Shown: positions 53,095 through 62,302, numbered from the stretch's first letter. The stretch: DNA of 64,000 nt from Pedobacter sp. HDW13 (GCF_011303555.1 NZ_CP049868.1:5084001-5148000), one strand, 5' to 3'. Translations and numbers: made by a program. The notes: a model not told the origin generated them from the letters alone.

Positions 53095-53610
53095 ATGATA
53101 AGCACAATTTTAATTCTACTCAACTTTTTGGTGCCGAATCCACCAAAAAATGTTTACGATTTCAGCTTTAAAACCATTGATGGTAAAGAAATTAAACTAT
53201 CAAAGTTTAAGGGCAAGAAAATAATGATCGTAAATACGGCTTCTAAATGTGGATATACCCCGCAATATGAAGACCTCGAAAAACTTCAGAAACAATATGG
53301 TAAAAAGATTGTATTAATCGGATTTCCGGCAGGTAACTTTGGTGGACAAGAATTTTCTACCAACGCCGAAATTAAAGAATTTTGTACCGGTAAGTACAAT
53401 GTTTCGTTTTTGTTGGCCGAGAAAAGCAGCGTAAAAGGCGATGATATTAGTCCATTGTTTAAATACCTGACTTCGCAAACCAATACGGAGGAACAAGGCG
53501 ACATTAAATGGAATTTTGAGAAATTTCTGATTAATGAAAAAGGAGAACTGGTACACCGTTTCCGTTCTAAAACAAAACCTACTGATGAGGTGATTACTAA
53601 GAACCTTTAA
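53095..53610 (+). CDS. Glutathione peroxidase family thiol peroxidase
   Basis: A 171-residue cysteine-type GPx. The peroxidatic Cys52 lies in NTASKCGYTPQYEDLEKLQ, and the Trp-Asn pair in KWNFEKFLINEKGELVHRF. The usual FPCNQF motif reads FPAGNFGGQEF, so the tetrad Gln is replaced by Asn; a cysteine later in EIKEFCTGKYN may resolve the sulfenic acid with thioredoxin as donor. The N-terminal 15 residues are hydrophobic (MISTILILLNFLVP), compatible with export or a membrane anchor. It reduces hydroperoxides. Confidence 0.9.
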   Translation: MISTILILLNFLVPNPPKNVYDFSFKTIDGKEIKLSKFKGKKIMIVNTASKCGYTPQYEDLEKLQKQYGKKIVLIGFPAGNFGGQEFSTNAEIKEFCTGKYNVSFLLAEKSSVKGDDISPLFKYLTSQTNTEEQGDIKWNFEKFLINEKGELVHRFRSKTKPTDEVITKNL

Positions 53611-53673
53611 ATGATGTAAGATGGATGATGTGAGATGGAATGATTTAACCTTACATTAAGATCGTAAAAAAAA

Positions 53674-53718
53674 GTAAAATGAAATTTGGGATTATGCCAT
53701 CTTTCATTTTACCTTTTT
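53674..53718 (+). terminator. Bidirectional terminator between GPx and aquaporin genes
   Basis: GTAAAATGAAA (53674-53684) pairs with TTTCATTTTAC (53702-53712) over a 17-nt loop. CTTTTTC follows on the plus strand and a run of eight T residues on the minus strand (complement of 53666-53673), so it can end both convergent genes. Confidence 0.75.
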
Positions 53719-53726
53719 CATTTATA

Positions 53727-54434
53727 TTAGTTTCGTTCCAGAACGGTTTTCCAAACAATGCCGCTCAAAACTGCGCCTGCAATTGGTGCTACAATGAATA
53801 ACCAAACCTGGCTTAGGGCTTGCCCGCCAACCAATATTGCTGGCCCGATACTACGCGCCGGATTTACCGATACGCCGGTTACTGGTATGCCTACAATGTG
53901 TATAAGCACCAGGCTTAAGCCAATAGCTAAGCCGGCAAAGCCACCATTGATGTTTTTGGTAGAGGTAGAACCAAAAATTACCAGCAAGAAGATAAAAGTC
54001 AATACCACTTCTGCAATTAAGCCCGCTTGTAAGCTATAGTGCTGGGGCGAAAGGGCATCGAAACCATTTTGGCCAAGGCCATTTGCCGATAGCGAATATT
54101 CGGGTTTGCCAGAGGCAATAAGCAAGAGGATAAAAGCACCCGCAATGCCACCCAGAATTTGTGCTACAATGTAATAAGCTGCTTCTGAAGCCTTCATGCG
54201 ACCAGTTACAACCATACCTATGGATATGGCCGGATTAATGTGGCAGCCGGAAATATGACCAATAGCATAAGCCATAGCCACTACCGAAAGGCCGAAAGCA
54301 AACGAAATGCCCAACAAACCAACGCCTGTTGTACCATTGGCACCCGCTATTACAGCACTACCGCAACCCATTAAAACCAATACTAATGTGCCCAGAAACT
54401 CGGCACTGAATTTTGAGATTTTGCTTGTCTCCAT
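53727..54434 (-). CDS. Aquaporin (MIP family, AqpZ-like)
   Basis: A 235-residue channel of six membrane helices and two half helices with the NPA boxes SGCHINPAISIGM and SVNPARSIGPAILV. The N-terminal FSAEFLGTLVLVLMGCGSAV is typical of AqpZ, and the R after the second NPA (NPARS) forms the aromatic/arginine filter. It conducts water, and possibly small neutral solutes, through the inner membrane. It is convergent with the peroxidase gene and stands alone. Confidence 0.95.
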   Translation of the reverse strand: METSKISKFSAEFLGTLVLVLMGCGSAVIAGANGTTGVGLLGISFAFGLSVVAMAYAIGHISGCHINPAISIGMVVTGRMKASEAAYYIVAQILGGIAGAFILLLIASGKPEYSLSANGLGQNGFDALSPQHYSLQAGLIAEVVLTFIFLLVIFGSTSTKNINGGFAGLAIGLSLVLIHIVGIPVTGVSVNPARSIGPAILVGGQALSQVWLFIVAPIAGAVLSGIVWKTVLERN

Positions 54435-54565
54435 ATAATTATTATTTAAGGTTTACACATTATATTGGGGACGACAATGTATTCGAATATAGAAAAAAAT
54501 AAACATATATGGAATAAAATTTTGTTGTGCTTTTTTTTCTTAATTGGATTTAAGGCAAAAAATAA

Positions 54566-54587
54566 GAGGCTTAAATCCTTAAGCCTC
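54566..54587 (-). terminator. Minus-strand terminator-like hairpin
   Basis: GAGGCTTAA (54566-54574) and TTAAGCCTC (54579-54587) form a perfect 9-bp stem over ATCC, followed on the minus strand by TTATTTTTT. It lies about 190 bp beyond the MBL gene stop, so it could end a long 3' UTR or a small transcript. The rest of the 54435-54776 gap shows no gene. Confidence 0.65.
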
Positions 54588-54776
54588 CTAATAAACCAAA
54601 CAAACTATTTATGAAGTATAGATATAACCCCAATTTGGCTTAAATGTTTTATGGTAAAAATGAATTAAATAATATTTTACGCTGGTGTTTTCTGCTTTTA
54701 TCTGGTATGTGTTTATATTACAGGTATCTATGATTTAGCACTCAGAAAACGTCTTATTATTTGTGACTTTAAGATG

Positions 54777-55613
54777 TTAAAATAAGTTTAACTGGTCGGG
54801 TTGATAAAGTTCGGGGCGAAAAACATATGCTTGTGCTGCATTTTGGTCGGCGCTTACATAATAAACTTCTGTTTCCTCGTATCTCGAAGCCACTTTAACA
54901 AAAGTATTGCCCGCTACATTTTTAAAAAGATTTTCTACCAGTTCAGGGTCGTTGTTGTCTTTTGATAAATGGCTCAATAATAAATGGCTCATATAAGCCG
55001 GTTTATGGTTTGTAAACAACTCCAGTGCCTGAGCATTGCTTAAGTGACCATGGCCGCCCATGATTCTTTGTTTCAAAAAATAAGGGTACCGACCATTTTG
55101 CAGCATTTGGGTGTCGTAGTTAGCTTCCAGGAATGCGGCATGGCAATCTTTAAAATGATGGATAAGACGATCGCAAACAGCGCCAATATCGGTAAAAACC
55201 CCAACTTTAACCGTGCTGCATTCAACCGTGAAGCTATAAGGATCAGCTGCATCGTGGAATTTAGAAAAGGCTGCGATTTTTAAGTCGCCTATCTGGATGG
55301 TTTGCAGGTGGCTTAACGAAAAAGTATTGTTGGCATCAAGTAACAGTCGGCTACTTTTTAATGTTGGCGCACTAATGTATACCGGAAGTTTATGTTTTTT
55401 TGCAAAAACGGTTAGGCCTTTGATGTGGTCGCTGTGCTCGTGTGAAATGAAAATGGCTTTTACTTTATCTATAGCCAAACCTAAACGCGCCATTCGTCTT
55501 TCAACTTCCTTGCAGGTTAGACCTACATCAACCAAAACGGCTTCGTTATCGTTACCTATATAGTAACAATTACCGTTGCTGCCCGAATTTATGGAGGTGA
55601 AATATAGTGCCAT
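54777..55613 (-). CDS. MBL-fold metallo-hydrolase (YycJ/WalJ type)
   Basis: A 278-residue metallo-beta-lactamase-fold hydrolase. It starts LYFTSINSGSNGNCYYIGND, the YycJ/VicX signature. The dinuclear metal site has HEHSDH at residues 58-63, with further His/Asp ligands in SKFHDAADPYSFTV, GVFTDIGAV and LLSHLSKDN. Homologues are 5'-3' exonucleases linked to the WalK/WalR cell-wall pathway in Firmicutes, but in Bacteroidota the role is unsettled. It follows the MarR gene on the same strand, 46 bp apart. Confidence 0.9.
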   Translation of the reverse strand: MALYFTSINSGSNGNCYYIGNDNEAVLVDVGLTCKEVERRMARLGLAIDKVKAIFISHEHSDHIKGLTVFAKKHKLPVYISAPTLKSSRLLLDANNTFSLSHLQTIQIGDLKIAAFSKFHDAADPYSFTVECSTVKVGVFTDIGAVCDRLIHHFKDCHAAFLEANYDTQMLQNGRYPYFLKQRIMGGHGHLSNAQALELFTNHKPAYMSHLLLSHLSKDNNDPELVENLFKNVAGNTFVKVASRYEETEVYYVSADQNAAQAYVFRPELYQPDQLNLF

Positions 55614-55659
55614 TTGAAGGCTGCAAGGTACGGCTTATTTGGCTAAGGAAAAAAGAAAA

Positions 55660-56103
55660 CTATACACGGCTACTGTTATGTTCTACTAAACGAGAAAGCA
55701 AGGGGAGGAAGGCTTGTATGAGGTTAATCTCTTCTGAAGAGAAAATTTTCTCCATGGTTTGCACCAGCCATTCTTCTTTTATTTTGCGGGTGGCGATGAT
55801 GTGCTTTTCGCCCAGCCTGGTTAAACCGATAAATACCTTGCGTTTATCTTCCTCACTCGGAAAACGTTCTACACATTTGGCATCATGCAGCCGGTTAATG
55901 ATTTGCGAAATGGCCTGCTTAGATACCCTTTCCATATCAGCCAGCTCAGTAGATAGCATTTTGCCGTGCTGCTCCAGTAGCGACATGGTAAGCAGTTCGG
56001 CGTTGCTAAACTCAGAGCTTACGTTCTGTTTGCGTAACTGCCGGGTTAAACGGGTAACGGTACTTCTTAAGCGGGCAGCAATATCTTGTGTTTGCGTGGG
56101 CAT
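55660..56103 (-). CDS. MarR-family transcriptional regulator
   Basis: A 147-residue winged-helix protein with the MarR pattern. Dimerisation helices come first (MPTQTQDIAARLRSTVTRLTRQ region); the recognition helices follow in LSTELADMERVSKQAISQIINRL, with SKQAISQIINRL as the DNA-contacting helix. The wing is EDKRKVFIGLTRLGEKHI. It is divergent from an MFS transporter gene. Both promoters overlap the same 15-bp operator, so it very likely represses itself and the transporter until a ligand binds. Confidence 0.93.
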   Translation of the reverse strand: MPTQTQDIAARLRSTVTRLTRQLRKQNVSSEFSNAELLTMSLLEQHGKMLSTELADMERVSKQAISQIINRLHDAKCVERFPSEEDKRKVFIGLTRLGEKHIIATRKIKEEWLVQTMEKIFSSEEINLIQAFLPLLSRLVEHNSSRV

Positions 56104-56110
56104 ATTAATG

Positions 56111-56132
56111 GTAAATAAACTTTACAAATATA
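56111..56132 (-). promoter_or_regulatory. marR promoter overlapping operator
   Basis: On the minus strand TATATTTG (56132-56125) is a perfect -7 box whose last base is the first of the near-palindrome GTAAAGTTTATTTAC (56125-56111). The same operator follows the MFS-gene -7 box in the same way. Confidence 0.7.
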
Positions 56133-56241
56133 AGCTTTAAAATTTATAGATGAATGCATTGTTTTTGAAAAGAGCTTTATTTTATGATGTTATCGTGATA
56201 AAAAGAAGCAGATTTGATTTTATACTTTAGTCTAAAACTTC

Positions 56242-56263
56242 TATTTTTGTAAAGTTACTTTAC
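56242..56263 (+). promoter_or_regulatory. MFS-gene promoter overlapping perfect operator
   Basis: TATTTTTG (56242-56249) fits TAnnTTTG, and its final G begins the perfect palindrome GTAAAGT-T-ACTTTAC (56249-56263). Transcription should start within the operator, so a bound repressor would block it. Confidence 0.75.
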
Positions 56264-56273
56264 TATTTTAGAC

Positions 56274-57502
56274 ATGAGTATTTTTCGTTCACTAAGGCAT
56301 TATAATTACAGGTTATTTTTTACCGGACAGGCTATTTCGTTAATTGGTACATGGATGCAGCGTGTAGCCATTAGCTGGTTGGTTTATCGCTTAACAGGTT
56401 CGGCGTTTCTTTTAGGGTTGATTACTTTTTTAAGTCTGATTCCCTCATTGGTGCTGGCCCCTTATGCCGGTAGCTATGTAGACAGGCATAATAAATATAA
56501 AATTCTGATAATCACACAAGTGATTTTAATGCTCCAGGCAGGGCATTGGCTTTAATGATCTGGTTTAAGGTGTACGATATGTTCTGGATTGCGGCACTCT
56601 CGCTGGTGCAGGGTTTGGTAAATGCTTTCGATGTAACGGCACGCCAATCGTTAATGGTAAATTTAATTGATGATAAAGAAGATTTACCAAATGCAATCGC
56701 TCTAAATTCTTCGATGTTTAACGCAGCAAGGTTAATTGGGCCAGCTTTGGCGGGGGTAATTTTAAGTACACTCGGTGAAGACATCTGTTTTCTGATCAAT
56801 TTTGTAAGTTTTATAGCGGTTTTGGGATGTATGGTAATGATGAAACTGAAATTAACTGAGCATAAAAAATCGGCAGAAAATATATGGATCGATTTAAAAA
56901 AAGGTTACGATTATTTAAAAGCATCGCCTGATCTGGCTTCGATGGTTTTAATGATGGCCGCCTCGAGCTTGTTGGTTATTCCGTTTACCACCTTGTTACC
57001 CGTATTTGCAAAGGATATTTTTAATGGAAACGCCACCACTTTTGGTTGGTTTGAAAGTGCAGCGGGCTTTGGTGCTTTTTTCGGCGCTATCTATATGGCT
57101 ACCTTAAGGGCAGGGCAAAATCTGCAAAAAATAGTAATGATGTCGGGAATTTTACTCGCCATATCGGTAGTCGCACTGGCTATTTCGCCATCACTCATTC
57201 TTGCTTTAATTTGTACCGGTTTAGCTGCTTTGGGTTTAATGGCGCAAACCTCATCTATAAACACTTACTTGCAAACCCATGCTGATGATTTAATGCGTGG
57301 CAGAACGCTCAGCTATTACATAATGGCTTATCAGGGCGTATTACCTATCGGGAGTCTGTTAATGGGCTATTTGGCGCACCTCTTCGGAACTCAGGTGGTG
57401 GTAGCCTTTGAGGGTATAGCTGGCTTGCTTATTGTCGCCGCTTTTTCTTATAATGAAAAGCACAGAAATCAAATTAATTTTTCACCATTAAAGGCACGTT
57501 AA
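56274..57502 (+). pseudogene. MFS transporter broken by a one-base frameshift
   Basis: The first frame (56274-56555) gives TM1-TM3 of an MFS permease of the enterobactin-exporter/MFS_3 type (YNYRLFFTGQAISLIGTWMQ, GSYVDRHNKYKILIITQVIL). The second (56546-57502) gives the remaining helices from MIWFKVYDMFWIAAL to the C-terminus. The break is in the three-G run 56541-56543; one more G gives MLQAGALALMIWF, an uninterrupted helix. The repaired protein has about 409 residues, normal for the family. It probably exports a toxic compound sensed by the divergent MarR. The helix following the break contains no extra damage. Confidence 0.9.
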
Positions 57503-57521
57503 AACATTTAGGCTGTTCTTT

Positions 57522-57557
57522 CTTAATGGTCTTAATGATGATTTTTTTACCATTAAG
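57522..57557. repeat. Inverted repeat with CTTAATGG motifs
   Basis: CTTAATGGT (57522-57530) and ACCATTAAG (57549-57557) form a perfect 9-bp inverted repeat, with further CTTAATG/CATTAAG copies nearby. It separates convergent MFS and lacI genes and may act as a terminator; an internal T-run precedes the right arm. Confidence 0.55.
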
Positions 57558-57668
57558 GTGTTAAAGACATTAAGTTTTGTATTGGCATGTTAGCGCATTT
57601 AAACTTTCATGACCTTTTATGTCTTATATGGTTAAAATTATAAGATTGACCTTAGGAAACGAGTCGCC

Positions 57669-58688
57669 CTATTCGTGCACAATCAATTTACAATCAACCA
57701 TAACCTTCTGATAGTTTTCCATATCAATTTCCCTATTGATAAGCTGAAGCAGGAGTTTGATTGCATTTTCACCAACCGACTCAGGATTTTCTTCTACTGA
57801 TGCAACAGGAGGCGAATCTAAATAGCTTATAAAAGAAGTATTGCCAAAACCGATGCACTCAATCTTATCTAAATTGGGATGGTTTATTGATCTCAGGTAT
57901 TTAATGGCATCGAACAAAATGGGTTCCTTAAATGCAACCAGGGCAGTAGGTGTATCTTGTGGGTTGGCAAAAAGGTTCTGAATGGCCGAAATTGTATTTT
58001 CCTTATCGAAATCGGTATAGGCAACCAAATCAGCCGAAAAAGGAACACCGTTATCTTTCAGTGCATTGATATAGCCATTAAAACGATCGTGGGTGAAATT
58101 GATCATTTTTGGCCCACCCAGGTAAGCTATTTTTTTATGGCCACGGTCAATTAAAAATTGGGTAGCCTTATAACAGCCCTGAAAAGTGTTGCCTAAAACT
58201 TTATGACAGCTTAAATTAAAGCTCGGGTTGCGGGTGTAATAAACCACCGGTATACCCATGTTTTCGAACTGATCGAGGTGAGCGAAATCCTGTGTATGTT
58301 TAGAAATGGCTACGATAAGCCCGTCAACACGGCTGCGCAGTAACATGTTGGCCGATTGAATTTCCTTTTCCAGGTCATCATGCGATTGGCTGATGATTAC
58401 ATTGTATCCGTTCTGGGTAGCAAATTGCTCTACACCATAAATACTGCGGGTAAAAAAGTGGTCTAAAAGATTGGGTAAGATAATACCAATAATACGAGAT
58501 TTCTTTTCCTTTAAATTGATGGCCGATTTATTGGGCGTAAAATGTAATTCGCGAGCCATCTCCTGAACACGTTTTTTAGTGTATTCATTTATTGTAGGAT
58601 AGTTATTAAGGGCTTTTGATACTGTTGATACTGACATCTTTAACTTTTCAGCCAGGAACTTCAGGGTAACAGGGGTATTGTTCGTCAT
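57669..58688 (-). CDS. LacI-family transcriptional regulator
   Basis: A 339-residue LacI/GalR repressor. The N-terminal HTH reads VTLKFLAEKLKMSVSTVSKALN with the hinge helix region FTPNKSAINLKEKKSRIIGI. A periplasmic-binding-protein-like sugar-binding domain follows (ILPNLLDHFFTRSIYGVEQF, GHKKIAYLGGPKMINFTHDR). The ATG at 58688 (MTNNTPVT) was chosen over a TTG further upstream. It is divergent from the SusC/SusD pair, with an 18-bp operator between, so it probably controls that pair and itself in response to a sugar. Confidence 0.94.
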   Translation of the reverse strand: MTNNTPVTLKFLAEKLKMSVSTVSKALNNYPTINEYTKKRVQEMARELHFTPNKSAINLKEKKSRIIGIILPNLLDHFFTRSIYGVEQFATQNGYNVIISQSHDDLEKEIQSANMLLRSRVDGLIVAISKHTQDFAHLDQFENMGIPVVYYTRNPSFNLSCHKVLGNTFQGCYKATQFLIDRGHKKIAYLGGPKMINFTHDRFNGYINALKDNGVPFSADLVAYTDFDKENTISAIQNLFANPQDTPTALVAFKEPILFDAIKYLRSINHPNLDKIECIGFGNTSFISYLDSPPVASVEENPESVGENAIKLLLQLINREIDMENYQKVMVDCKLIVHE

Positions 58689-58730
58689 CTTTTCCAATCT
58701 CAATGCATAGTTAAGAAAAAAAATGCAATT

Positions 58731-58748
58731 ATTTCAAACGTTTGAAAT
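58731..58748. promoter_or_regulatory. LacI-type operator
   Basis: A perfect 18-bp palindrome, ATTTCAAACGTTTGAAAT, with the central CG step typical of LacI-family sites. It lies 42 bp upstream of the lacI start and 410 bp before susC. The core CAAACGTTTG recurs at 2931-2940. Confidence 0.8.
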
Positions 58749-59157
58749 GAGTTTCAATTGATTTTATGGCCTTTTAGGCTATTTTAAAAGACTTTTATCA
58801 TTTTACCTTTTCTACATTCGTTACCACTAACACAAACTAACCAAGTAAATATGATGAAATCATCCCACATTTATTTTTGTACGGTAAGGGCAGGCACCAA
58901 AGCCCCGAATTTAGCGGAACAAGTTCATGCTGATTTATCTCAAAAATGTTACGATTTGAAGATAAGATTGTACCATCCGCAAGACGCATAGTATTTAATA
59001 GAACTCAAGTGATTTCCTGACTGCCAACCCGATCTTATTTGGTTGTGTAAAATATTAACTGGTTGTTTCCATGCAGGTTGTAAGCATGAAAATTTAACCG
59101 GCAGGGACTTGCTATGCATTAAATTTTAACCAAACAGATTTAATATTTATAATAATT
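58749..59157 (+). other. Long leader region of the second susC
   Basis: This 409-bp region between operator and susC has a possible promoter near TACATTCG (about 58812, imperfect). It contains a 46-codon open frame, 58851-58991, beginning ATGATGAAA after an A-rich stretch. Its protein (SSHIYFCTVRAGTKAPNLAE...) matches no family I know and may be chance. Nothing else was recognised. Confidence 0.3.
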
Positions 59158-62100
59158 ATGGATAGACTTTACAATTTAAAAAGGACTTTTGCCGCAATTG
59201 GAATGGAGCGTTTCCAATGGGCTAAAGTGCTATATACATTAACCTTCCTGTTGCTGATGAGTGCATCGTTTACGGCATTTGCACAAAGCACAGTAAATGG
59301 TACCGTAAAAGATATAAAGGGAGTTACCTTACCCGGCGTAAGCGTTAGGGTTAAAGGCACTACCCAGGGCGCTGTTACCGATAACGATGGTAAATTTTCG
59401 ATTAAGGCAGCTGCCAATGCTACCTTAACTTTTACTTATGTGGGTTACACCATTAAGGATGTGGCCATAAACAACAAAACGGTACTAAACGTAGTTTTAG
59501 AAGACGATACGCAGGGACTTGATGAGGTGATTGTTGTAGGTTATGGCGTGCAGAAAAAATCTACTTTAACAGGTGCCGTAGCGCAGATTGGTGCCGAAGA
59601 GGTGATGAAATCGCCAACACCAAGCCCAACCAATGCTTTGATTGGCCGTTTGCCGGGTTTACTGGCGGTACAAACTAGCGGTCAGCCCGGGGCCGATGGT
59701 GCCCAGTTAAAAGTAAGAGGTGTAGCTACTTATGGCTCAAACAACGCAGCAATTGTTGTGGTGGATGGGGTAGAGCGCCCGAGTTTCTCAGATGTGGATG
59801 CCAGCGAAATAGAATCAGTAACGGTTTTAAAAGATGCGGCTTCAACAGCGATTTACGGGATCAGGGGAGCGAATGGTATTATCGTTATTACCACCAAACA
59901 GGGGAAAATCGGTAAACCCAAAGTAACTTATACCGGTAATTTCGCTTTGCAAACTTATACTGGTTTAGCTGTTGGTTTACCCGCATTTGAAAATGCTTCC
60001 TTGTTAAACCAGTCGTATGTAAACGATGGTAAAGCACCTTTTTTCTCAGATGCAGAGTTGCAAAAGTTTAAAGACGGATCAGACCCGATCGGTTATCCGG
60101 ATGTGCAGTGGTTCGATTATTTAACCAAAAAATATTATGCACAAACCCAGCATAACATCAATATTAATGGTGGTACTAAAATTGCAAAATATTTTGTTTC
60201 TGCAGGTTATGCCTTTCAGGATGGTATTTTTAAGAAATTCGATTCGCCTTATGGCATCAATACTGTACCCAACTACAACCGTTATAACTTCCGTTCGAAC
60301 GTAGATTTAACGCTGAACAAAGATTTTACGGTAGGAATTAAACTGGGAGGTCGTTTTGCCAACCGTTATCAGCCAGCTGGATTATTATCTTCTTCAGCCT
60401 TCTCTTACGATACCATTGAAGGGATGATTTCGCGTATTTTGCAGGTGCCGGCTTATGCTTATCCGGTAACCCTCCCTGATGGCAGGATAACCGCTAACCC
60501 AAATATTGGTACCAACATCTGGAATCCTTTTGCGGTATTAACCCGTTTCGGAACCCGTAACGATGATAACAATACCATCGAGAGTACCTTTAACCTCAAC
60601 TATAAACTGGGTTTTATTACCAAAGGTTTAGGCTTTAAAACAGTATTTGGATACGATTCATATTACAATAATACCGAAAGAAGAAACGCCAACTGGGCGG
60701 CTTATGTTTACAATCCCGCAACCGGTCAGGCTACTTTATCAACCGATACGCGTAACCGTGATGAGCCTTTAGGAGCCGTACAAGATGGCGGTGTAACCGG
60801 TGGAAGTACCAATATGAACCTGCAAACCGGTTTTGATTATAACCGCGATTTTGGCAAGCACAATGTTGGCGGATTGTTACTGGCTACCCGTCAGCTTATC
60901 CGTACTACCGGGGGATCGCCTTTTACCGCGCCGCCAAGAGCATCGCAAGGTATTGTTGGTCGTGTTACCTATAATTATGGCGAAAGGTATTTTGCCGAAT
61001 TTAATGGTTCGTACAACGGATCGGAAAACTTTGCAGAAGGTTTGCGTTACGGTTTCTTCCCGGCAGTATCCGCTGGCTGGACGCTTACCAACGAGCCTTT
61101 CTGGAAAAAAAACAATGTGCTCACTTATTTAAAAATCAGGGGAAGTTACGGACAGGTAGGTAACGACAGGATTTCAGATAACCGTTTCTTGTTCTTAACT
61201 ACTTATACAGCCAATTCAGGTGCTCCATTTGGGAACCCGCTGGCCTTGGTTAACTATCCAACCCTTTATATTGGCGATACTGCTTTAGGAAATGATAAAG
61301 TAACCTGGGAAACCGGCACAAAAAGAAATATTGGTGTGGAAGCACGTTTCCTTAGCGATAACCTGAAATTAACGGTCGATCTTTTTGACGAAACCCGTAA
61401 AGATATTTTAACACCTACATTAAGTGGTTCGGCATTATTTGGCCATGCATACCCTAACTTAAATAGAGGTATTGTATACAACAAAGGTTACGAAGTTGAG
61501 CTCGACTATCAACGTGTGATTGGAGCTGTAACTGTAGGCCTTAATGCGCAATTGAGTTACAATAAAAACAAAATCCTGGAGAACGACGAACCAGATGGCA
61601 TGCCTTTTTCTCTGGCCAGAAAAGGAACAAGTGTTGGTCAGTTTTTTGGATATAAAACCGATGGTTTTTTCCAGTCGGCGGCAGACATTGCTGCTTCGCC
61701 CAAATTAGCAGGTTACAACCCAATTCCGGGCGACTTGAAATTTAAAGACCTGGATGGCGATGGCGTAATAACCAATTTAGATCAGGATGCGATTGGATAC
61801 ACCAATACACCACAATACATTTACAGTTTTAGCCCACGGGTTAGCTACAAAGGATTTTCACTTTCGGCCCTGTTTCAGGGAGTAGCGAATGTAAGCTCGA
61901 ATGTGATCTTGAACGAGCAGAACAATGGTCAGCAGATGTATCCGTTCATGCTAGATGCCTGGACACCGGCAACTGCTGCAACGGCAACCTGGCCGGCTTT
62001 ACACGCCCGCGGTACGGCATCATTAAACTATGCCTTAAACGATTTTACCTTACAAAACTCGGCTTATTTAAAAATCAGGAACATTGAACTGGCCTGGACA

Positions 62101-62298
62101 CTTCCAAAATCGTGGATGAGTACTTTAAAGCTGAGCAATGTGCGGGTTTTCTTACAGGGACAGAATATTTACACCTGGACCAAGTATAAGTTCTACATCG
62201 ATCCGGAGAATGTAAACACCATTAACACGGCTTTCCCTTTACAGGCGCTTTATCCAACATCGAGGATTTACAATTTTGGTTTAAACGTTCAATTTTAA
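59158..62298 (+). CDS. SusC/RagA-family TonB-dependent transporter
   Basis: A 1046-residue outer-membrane transporter. It has a signal peptide (VLYTLTFLLLMSASFTAFAQ region), a carboxypeptidase-D-like domain (VNGTVKDIKGVTLPGVSVRV, about 45-115), a TonB box (LDEVIVVGYGVQKK), a plug (LKVRGVATYGSNNAAIVVVD, SVTVLKDAASTAIYG) and a barrel ending SRIYNFGLNVQF. It lacks the STN domain of the first SusC, so signalling is through the adjacent LacI, not FecI/FecR. The cognate SusD starts 5 bp after its stop codon. Confidence 0.96.
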   Translation: MDRLYNLKRTFAAIGMERFQWAKVLYTLTFLLLMSASFTAFAQSTVNGTVKDIKGVTLPGVSVRVKGTTQGAVTDNDGKFSIKAAANATLTFTYVGYTIKDVAINNKTVLNVVLEDDTQGLDEVIVVGYGVQKKSTLTGAVAQIGAEEVMKSPTPSPTNALIGRLPGLLAVQTSGQPGADGAQLKVRGVATYGSNNAAIVVVDGVERPSFSDVDASEIESVTVLKDAASTAIYGIRGANGIIVITTKQGKIGKPKVTYTGNFALQTYTGLAVGLPAFENASLLNQSYVNDGKAPFFSDAELQKFKDGSDPIGYPDVQWFDYLTKKYYAQTQHNININGGTKIAKYFVSAGYAFQDGIFKKFDSPYGINTVPNYNRYNFRSNVDLTLNKDFTVGIKLGGRFANRYQPAGLLSSSAFSYDTIEGMISRILQVPAYAYPVTLPDGRITANPNIGTNIWNPFAVLTRFGTRNDDNNTIESTFNLNYKLGFITKGLGFKTVFGYDSYYNNTERRNANWAAYVYNPATGQATLSTDTRNRDEPLGAVQDGGVTGGSTNMNLQTGFDYNRDFGKHNVGGLLLATRQLIRTTGGSPFTAPPRASQGIVGRVTYNYGERYFAEFNGSYNGSENFAEGLRYGFFPAVSAGWTLTNEPFWKKNNVLTYLKIRGSYGQVGNDRISDNRFLFLTTYTANSGAPFGNPLALVNYPTLYIGDTALGNDKVTWETGTKRNIGVEARFLSDNLKLTVDLFDETRKDILTPTLSGSALFGHAYPNLNRGIVYNKGYEVELDYQRVIGAVTVGLNAQLSYNKNKILENDEPDGMPFSLARKGTSVGQFFGYKTDGFFQSAADIAASPKLAGYNPIPGDLKFKDLDGDGVITNLDQDAIGYTNTPQYIYSFSPRVSYKGFSLSALFQGVANVSSNVILNEQNNGQQMYPFMLDAWTPATAATATWPALHARGTASLNYALNDFTLQNSAYLKIRNIELAWTLPKSWMSTLKLSNVRVFLQGQNIYTWTKYKFYIDPENVNTINTAFPLQALYPTSRIYNFGLNVQF

Positions 62299-62302
62299 GC
62301 TC

